This document shows positions 57,024 through 64,000 of a stretch of 64,000 nt of DNA, in pieces (position 1 is the first letter of the stretch; each line of letters starts with the position of its first letter). Source of the stretch: Proteles cristata cristata (taxonomy: Eukaryota; Chordata; Mammalia; Carnivora; Hyaenidae); assembly GCA_017311185.1 (NCBI GenBank), contig JAESUZ010001739.1, forward strand, positions 897,051 through 961,050, written 5' to 3'. The position numbers and the translations under genes are program-made. Under the pieces are notes generated by a model, which was not told where the DNA came from, did no database searches, and worked only from the letters and a program-made list of their open reading frames with translations.

Positions 57024-57222
57024 GGGAGACACCCGGGTGTCTCAGCTGGTTGCGCGTTGGACTTCGGCTCAGGTCATGATCTCATACTTTGTGAGTTTGA
57101 GCCCCACGTCAGGCTCTGTGCTGACAGCCTCAGAGCCTCAAGCTTGCCTTGAATTCTGTCTCCCTTTCTTTCTGCCCCTCTCCTGATCACACTCTGTCTT
57201 TCTCTCAAAAACATTAAAAAAA
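57024..57222 (+). mobile_element. CAN-SINE
   Basis: A plus-strand SINE with head GGGAGACACCCGGGTGTCTC and tail CTCTCAAAAACATTAAAAAA. Confidence 0.84.
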
Positions 57223-57233
57223 TTCAAAAGTAG

Positions 57234-57450
57234 GGGTGCCTGGGTGGCTCAGTCGGTTAAGCGTCCGACTTTGGCTCAGATCATGATCTCCGGTTCATGG
57301 GTTTGAGCTCCACATCGGGCTCTGTGCTGACAGCTAGCTCAGAGCCTGGAGCCTGCTTCAAATTCTGTATCTCCCTCTCTCTCTCTCTCTGACCCTCCCC
57401 TGCTCACGCTCTCTTCTCTCTCTCTCTCTCTTTCTCTCTCTCAAAACAAT
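57234..57450 (+). mobile_element. CAN-SINE with long CT tract
   Basis: A SINE with head GGGGTGCCTGGGTGGCTCAG immediately after the previous one. It ends in a long CT repeat with little A tail. Confidence 0.87.
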
Positions 57451-57903
57451 GGGGCAACTTCAGCTTCCTGGAGCCCCATGTGTACGGAAGTGTGAGCACT
57501 CTGGGACAGGATCACTGGGTTGCACGGTTATGTTTGGCAAGTTGAATTTCTCCACCCCCATCAGCCGCAAAGCAACAGAGCTTGTTACAGAACATTTACA
57601 AAAGGCAGAGAAGACTCACTCATACTCCTGCCATCACTGCAATATGTTGATCTCTTTTCTTCATAAAATACATATACACACATATACGCACATGACAGTA
57701 AATAAAGGCAAGACTGCTGCGTGGTGATTGTTTAGAATTATCTTTAATAGTATCGAACATTCCTAATACTGGACATGAAAAGACACAAACCTAAAAGGAC
57801 ATAAAATTCTTTGGATGAATACTACTGCCCTCTTTTCCCCTGCTTTTTGCTTATCTAAAACTTCAAGGTCTTCAAGGTCTTCTCTAAGACGTCTCCTATC
57901 TGA

Positions 57904-58126
57904 GGGTGCCTGGGTGGCTTAGTCGGTTAAGCGTCAGACTTTCGCTTAGGTCATGATCTCGCGGTTCGTGGGTTCGAGCCCCGCATCGGGCTCTGTGCTG
58001 ACTGCCAGCTCAGAGCCTGGAGCCTGTTTCAGTCTGTGACTCCCTCTCTCTCTGAAGCTCCCCTGCTCATGCTGTCTCTCTCTCTCTCTCTCCTAGAAAT
58101 AAATAAAACATTAAAAAAAAAAAAAA
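57904..58126 (+). mobile_element. CAN-SINE with target-site duplication
   Basis: Bracketed by AGACGTCTCCTATCTGA (57887-57903) and AGAAGTCTCCTAGCTGA (58127-58143). It has the CTTTCGCTTAGG and TCTCCTAGAAATAAAT variants also seen in the copy at 3642. Confidence 0.93.
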
Positions 58127-58228
58127 AGAAGTCTCCTAGCTGAGCATTCTAGCTGTACAAAACTGTTTAACATCTACAGTGCTCACTGGGTATCCTGTTC
58201 AGTGAATGGGTAAGATTTTAGTTGATTC

Positions 58229-58827
58229 CTGGTACAGCCCCTCTGGAAAACAGTGTGGAGGTTCCTCAGGAAACTAACAATAGAACTCCCCTATGACCCA
58301 GCAATAGCACTGCTAGGAATTTACCCAAGGGATACAGAAATGCTGATGCATAGGAGCACATGTACCCCAATGTTCATAGCAGCACTCTCCACAATAGCTA
58401 AAACCTGGAAAGAGCCTAAGTGTCCATCAACAGATGAATGGATCAAGAAGATGTGGTTTATCTATACCATGGAATACTACACGGCAATGAGAAACAATGA
58501 AATCTGGCCATGTGTAGCAACATGGATGGACCTTGAGGGTGTTATGCTGAGCGAAATAAGTCAGGCAGAGAAGGACAAATATCATATGTTTGCACGTATA
58601 GGAGGATTAGGAGGAACTTGACGGAGGACCAAGGGGGAGAAGAAAGGCGGAAATGTTGGGGGAAAGGGAGAGAGGCAAACCAGGAGAGACTCTTGAATGC
58701 TGACAAAAACTGAGGCCTGATGGATGGGGGGGAGGGGGGGATGGGCATGGAGGAGGACACTTGTGGGGATGAGCACTGAGTGTTATGTGGAAACTAATTT
58801 GACAGTAAACTATTTGTAAAAAAAAAA
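58229..58827 (+). mobile_element. Young 5'-truncated L1 insertion with perfect duplication
   Basis: AAGATTTTAGTTGATTC lies at 58212-58228 and 58828-58844. The insert begins in ORF2 and the reading frame stays open from 58253 to the stop at 58619-58621 (ending GLGGT). The carnivore G-rich L1 3' UTR and an A tail follow. The intact C-terminal frame and the perfect duplication show it is recent. It lacks the endonuclease and reverse transcriptase parts, so it cannot move. It lies antisense to LIMS1. Confidence 0.96.
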
Positions 58828-58844
58828 AAGATTTTAGTTGATTC

Positions 58845-60987
58845 TACACTGTGTTCTGCACTGCAAAGGTGATTCTTCTTTCAACACCATGAGCCCTTTA
58901 GTGTGAAAACTTGCACAGAGCTTGATATCAAGCACTCTCTTAGGTGCTTGAATAATTAGGCAATTAATCAAAGTGGCCATTCTGTGAAAAGCTGCTACAC
59001 AACAGAGCTGCAGAGGTGCTGGTAAGCCACCACCCTCCCGAGAAACCCAAGACAACTCCGTATAGCTTCAGTATGTGCTTCAGCATGACATTTCCTTGTC
59101 AGTAAAGAGAACTCTCTTAACAAGGTATCATTACTGCAGTCTGAAACCTATAAGCTTTTTAACAAACTTTCTCTCACTAGATCTCCATGGTCACTCAATA
59201 AACAGAGTGTTTAGTCAGTTGAAAAAAACGTTCTTAAAATTCTCTTTCGTTGGTTGGGTAATTTTTCTCCTATTCTTTAAACATCCTCACTGGAAAATGT
59301 CTCTGTAGCAGTTCCTCCATTATCTAAATCGTTTCTCCCTGTTATTCATATTGTGACCCACTAACACATATTCTCATCCCAAACATCTTTTTAAAATAAT
59401 ACATTGTGTCCTGACCTGAAGAGATGAATTTGAGAAAGTTGTATTTCAAATACAGAATAGTATTTTTAGCTAAGAGTGTTGACTTAGGAGAATGTTCAGT
59501 TTACCAGGGAAATCCTTCAGTGAATCCATGGGCACCTTATATGGCTGGGGTGGCCACAGACACCCAAATTTCTGGCTCTAAATTACATTCTTATTTTAGT
59601 TCTGACTCAGCCATGATGTCTCACTGAATTGATCTTCAGTTAAGTTGGTACAGGAAGTCAATGGGAGTTTTTACTTTGTGAATAAGCTTCACAGGAGGTC
59701 TACTTTCCTTAGTGATAAGGTAAAAGAAAACCATGAGTTAAAACAACCCTTTCAAACTTAAATCTATGTATCTTTCATTTTTAGGTGTTTCATTTATTTT
59801 TAACACAGAACATGTTTTCATGTATATTTTGTTAGATTAAACAACATTGGAAAATATTGGACAGAATTAAGCCGAAGAACTAAAAATTTTTTGGCTAACT
59901 TAAACAGGTAATTCTTCTCTTTCATTAACTTCAAATTCTGTGAAGTGCATATAGAAAGACAAGAAAATGTTTTCACTACCATGACTTAGAGTTCCCCATA
60001 AGTGCAATCAAAACATGTGGAAATGATGTAAGGTCAAAGGAGGCCAGAGCACCTGATGGTGTCATTGTAAGGCTATCTAGCACACAGTTAGGGCTTGAGT
60101 TTTTCCCAGGTGTCTCTGGCATGTCCCTCCTCTTTTTCTGGCTCCTGTCCTCAGCTCTTCTCTTTCCCCATGGAGCTCACTATTCTCTGTCACAGAATGA
60201 AGTCTGGGTTTTTTAAAGCAGTTTACAGGGCTAGGTAGGAAGCTTTTCGTTCAGTTCCTTTAGCTCTTCTCAAGGAGTCTTATTCTATGATCCAGCAGAA
60301 ATCTGTAAAGGTATGATTATTATGACTACAGACAGATCCCGCATTTCCTGATGGAAGATTACTGGAATGCTGTGCTGATGATGGGAAAGTGCTTTCTCCT
60401 CTACATGCTGGCCCTGAGGCCTTTCAGCAGAGGGCGCTGGAGACAGCGACCGGAGGAAAGGGGTTTGCACACTGGTCCTGGCATGCTCAGTAGCCAAGAG
60501 AATGGGAGCAGAAGTTCAGGTCCAGCCTCTGGCAACACACACAGCTTCTTCAGAGTCTAGCTCATGTGTGCAAGGCAGCCGGAAGCAGCGAATGGCAAGC
60601 AGCTTTCCTGGTGGCAGTGACTGCTGGTTCTGCAGCAGGGGGCCCTCTGGCTCCTATAGTGAGTGACAGCCCACAGCACATTGACCGCCCAGGCCAGCCT
60701 CTCCAACCACCACACTGCCCATCTCCCTGACTCTCAGCACTTTTGTACTGGATGCCTTGTGGCACCCTGCAGGGAGAATCTCCTACAAGTTCAGGTCTCT
60801 AGCAACATATGTTTACTATAGCAACTGCCCTGCTATTCCCATCAGCAGTGAGTCCTGGGTGGGGAGGAGGGCTCTTCCTTGTTGGTTCTGGAGTAGCTGC
60901 TGCTTATTGATCTTAGTCCCATACTCTCGGCCTTCTCTCTGCTTCTTACTAGCCAATCTCTTGTTACTGCAAACCTTTACTGGAGTT
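58845..60987. other. Upstream or intronic sequence, nothing recognised
   Basis: About 2.1 kb with no clear repeat. A small open frame at 60351-60560 has no family signature. Confidence 0.4.
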
Positions 60988-61004
60988 AATAACTCTTTTT
61001 ATCT

Positions 61005-61216
61005 GGGGCGCCTGGGTGGCTCAGTCGGTTAAGCCTCTGACTTCGGCTCAGGTCATGAGCTCACGTTCGTGGGTTTGAGCCCTGCATCGAGCTCTGTGCT
61101 GACAGCTAATTCAGAGCCTGGAGCCTGCTTCAGATTCTGTATCTCCCTGTCTCTCTGCCCCTCCCCCTCTCATGCTTTGTCTCTCTCTGTGTCAAGAATA
61201 AAACATTTAAAAGAAA
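61005..61216 (+). mobile_element. CAN-SINE with target-site duplication
   Basis: Flanked by AATAACTCTTTTTATCT (60988-61004) and AATAATTCTTTTTATCT (61217-61233), one mismatch in 17. Confidence 0.94.
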
Positions 61217-61268
61217 AATAATTCTTTTTATCTTTTTGTTAAACCTTCCTCCTTCAAATTTAAGTAAA

Positions 61269-61440
61269 ACCTTGGTTTGTGAGCATAATCCGTTCAGAAA
61301 ACATGCTTATAATCCAAAGTATATATCAAAGCACATCTGTCTCACTTAAAACAACTGTATCTGCATTTGAAACTTAAAAGAAATGGGAGGAGATAAAATA
61401 TAAAAGTCCAGCATAATAAAATGGCTAGTTAGATGAAAAT
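61269..61440 (+). repeat. Unidentified dispersed repeat, copy B
   Basis: Starts CCTTGGTTTGTGAGCATAAT and shares about 75 bases with 28471-28550, with a small internal loss. Same unnamed family as copy A. Confidence 0.5.
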
Positions 61441-63232
61441 TCAAGCCAGTCAATCTCCCTTTTTGTGTGCCTCCAAGCCACAGGCCACAAATGGACTCAA
61501 GGTTCAACTCAGGGTAAGAGTATATGGCACTCCCCTCCTACTCTCCAACCTAGTACAAAGCAGAAATCCCTTCCTGTGATCACTCTCTGGTACCAGGGGC
61601 ATGTCTGGGGACCAATCAATCTGGGTTCTTATAATATTTTCACCCTGAGTATTAACCCAGGAAAGAAGCAAACAAGGGGACATGCCTCTGTTTCAGTCCT
61701 CAAGAAACAAAAGAGGAGAATAAAGGAGGCTATGTTAACCTTAGTAAGCTCTCACGTATCTTCAAGACTGTAAGGAGACTGATGGCAAGAACTGCAAGCT
61801 TCCTGGGCACTTACTATGTACCAGCACACTTGGTTGCGGGGTATTCTGTGCTACTTCATGGGAGTGCTATACAAGTTTCCTTGGTCACAGAAATTCCTGT
61901 TTCTTTTCCTGTCATGACAGTTTTGGTGTGTAATAACTAAGCTGCAGCCTGCTTCCTAAACAGTCCCTCAATTTCAGAATACTTGTGGTGTAAAGGACTA
62001 TGCACACCGCTTAGCACTCACTCACATGGCATCTCTGCAGGTATGATCACAGCAAGAGCCTGTTTGTGGGAAAGCACAGTTCCAGGAGGGCCTGAAAGCC
62101 AGTCCCTCGAGGGCTCCAAGGCCTGTTGCAGGATTCTCAGCGTCATTTTCTGAGGAGAGATCAGGAAAAATCTAAAATGCAATACAGTAATATTCTAAAC
62201 AACTTCTGTCATAAAATGCACCTTTAAGGGATGATATATTACCTTATTTTTATCTCTTGTTTCCTCTTCATCTACCTTCTTTCAGCCCCCATACATTCAA
62301 AAGCTGAACTGAATGGTGGGCACGATGAATTAACACGAGTCACTGAACTCTGAGTGCTGCGTAAACATAGCAGCAGCTGGCATAACAGGGAACAGACCAG
62401 CCCTGTGGGCCTTCTTTCCCTTCCTTTCCTAAGACATCTTGGTAGCTGCCATCTGCAACCCTAAAGAGGCTAGTGACGGACCAGCTTCCTGCTGTGGCTG
62501 TTCAGCATGCTCTCCCTTCCCATTCTTGCAGGACTCCTTGAGGACACTGCCCCCCTCTCCTCCTCCTGGAGCATGGTCTCTACTTGCCACAACGAGGCCA
62601 GAGCCACCATCCAGTTTCCACCCCAACCACAAACTGGGGAAGAAATACTATTTCTAAAGCAAAATGTACAGTCAAAAAAATCAAGGAAAAGTCTTAGGGA
62701 GAGAAACAACACCATGGAGCTTGCAAAGACTATTTCAGTTACTTTTATCATTGAGGCTTATGCACCTGCACACACCCATGTGTGTGTTGTCTTTTAATAT
62801 GTAATTACTTAAATAATATTAAATGAAGCTTAACCCTTCCTGACTATAGGGTATGGAGACTCCTTGCTGTAATCCTTTTATAAACAGAACTGACAACAAG
62901 GGTTTTAGGACAGCAAAGGTGTACTTGGATGACAATGTCCATCTAAATCTGTAACCAACCATAGCAACGCATAAAACAGAACAATCTCTTTTCACGGCAT
63001 AAATAAGGAAGCAAAATGTCATCAAAGCTAACTTGGTACCAGGTCAAATTCTAAGCTAGGAAAACAGAGCAAAATAATTAAGTTTCAACCAGCTTGGAAT
63101 CTAGTAGGAAAGCAAATTGCTGAGAATGCTCCACATACACTAATAAAACCATATGGTCTGAATATAAGCAAAAGAACTGTCTAGCCCTCAAGTAATCGTA
63201 TCTGTGATGTTGCATCAAAAGTCAATGGTCTG
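61441..63232. other. Upstream or intronic sequence, nothing recognised
   Basis: About 1.8 kb without a recognised repeat or exon. A first exon of the short LIMS1 isoform could lie here or beyond the window, but nothing visible supports a call. Confidence 0.4.
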
Positions 63233-64000
63233 CCGCTTTCCCCCTGAGATCAGGAACACGACAGGGATGCCCACTCTCACCACTGCTGTTTAACATAGTG
63301 CTGGAAGTCCTAGCATCAGCCATCAGACACCAAAAGGAAATCAAAGGCATCAGAATTGGCAAAGAGGAAGTCAAACTCTTACTTTTCACAGATGACATGA
63401 TACTCTACATAGAAAACCGACAGACTCCACCAGAAGCCTACTAGAACTGATCCAAGAATTCAGCCAAGTTGCAGGGTACAAAATCAACGTACAGAAATTG
63501 GTTGCATTTTTATACACCAACAATGAAGCAACAGAAAGAGAAATCAAGAAACTGATCCCATTCACAATTGCACAAAAAACCATAAAGAATACCTCGAATA
63601 AACCTAACCAAGGATACAAAGAGATCTGTATGATGAAAACTATAGAAAACTTATGAAGGAAATTGAAGAAGACACAAAGAAACGGAAAAACATTCCATGA
63701 TCATGGATAGGAAGAATAAATATAGTTAAGATGTCATTACTACCTAAGGCACTCTACACATTCAATGCAATTCCAATAAGAATTGCACCAGCATACTTCT
63801 CAAAACTAGAACAAACTATCCAAAAATTTGTATGGAACCACAAAAGACCCCGAATAGCCAAAGAAATACTGAAAAATAAAACCAAAACGGGAGGGATCAC
63901 CATCCCAGACTTTAGCCTCTACTACAAAGCTGTCATCATCAAGACAGTATGGTATTGGCACAAGAACAGACACATAGACCAATGGAACAGAATTGAGAAC
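63233..64000 (+). mobile_element. L1 ORF2 reverse transcriptase region, broken, runs off the window
   Basis: The plus strand reads L1 ORF2 from [20 protein letters not shown] through the catalytic block, where FADD is changed to FTDD ([14 protein letters not shown]). A frameshift follows near 63415 and more disruptions come later. It starts abruptly inside ORF2, as in 5'-truncated copies. Its 3' end is beyond the window. It is not functional. Confidence 0.9.

Noticed and set aside
63233..64000. A functional reverse transcriptase gene
   Set aside because: L1 ORF2 fragment with a frameshift near 63415, an altered catalytic block and no start.

Overview
The window is mammalian nuclear DNA from a cat-like carnivore. 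About 57 tRNA-Lys-derived CAN-SINEs are scattered through it on both strands. They start GGGGCGCCTGGGTGGCTCAG and end in a CT-rich stretch plus an A tail, which is the felid (SINEC_Fc-like) rather than the canid form. Carnivore L1 3' ends, old L1, L2, MIR, a MER5A-like element and MLT1-like LTRs fill most of the rest. Nothing here is bacterial, viral or plasmid-like.

The only gene I can support is LIMS1 (PINCH1), on the minus strand. Ten exons carry its coding sequence, and an eleventh is an alternative last exon. All splice sites are GT-AG and all phases join without a break. The standard path runs from an ATG at 38983 through exons at 24.1, 22.9, 22.3, 20.5, 19.5, 18.7, 17.4 and 14.7 kb. 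It gives 325 residues with five LIM domains, the usual length for PINCH1. An upstream exon at 45238-45419 adds 62 residues (387 in all). A second, in-phase last exon at 16995-17142 replaces the last 37 residues with 48, including a lysine-rich tail (336 in all). The true promoter and 5' UTR exons are probably beyond the right edge or not recognisable here.

Layout: 1-8.15 kb is downstream flank built of old L1 fragments cut by many SINEs. 8.3-12 kb holds a young L1 end, L2, MIR and another L1. 12-14.66 kb has few repeats and is the likely LIMS1 3' UTR. 14.66-24.1 kb is the dense exon cluster. 24.1-38.8 kb is a large repeat-rich intron. 38.8-45.4 kb holds the MANAL exon and the long-isoform exon. 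45.4-64 kb is upstream or intronic sequence with several recent retrotransposon insertions, and it ends inside a broken L1 ORF2.

I do not see an undescribed biological system. The most useful observations are the tandem alternative last exons of LIMS1, an L1 insertion that appears to carry about 750 bp of 3'-transduced sequence, a composite SINE within one perfect target-site duplication, and a leucine in the LIM2 zinc finger where I recall arginine in other mammals.
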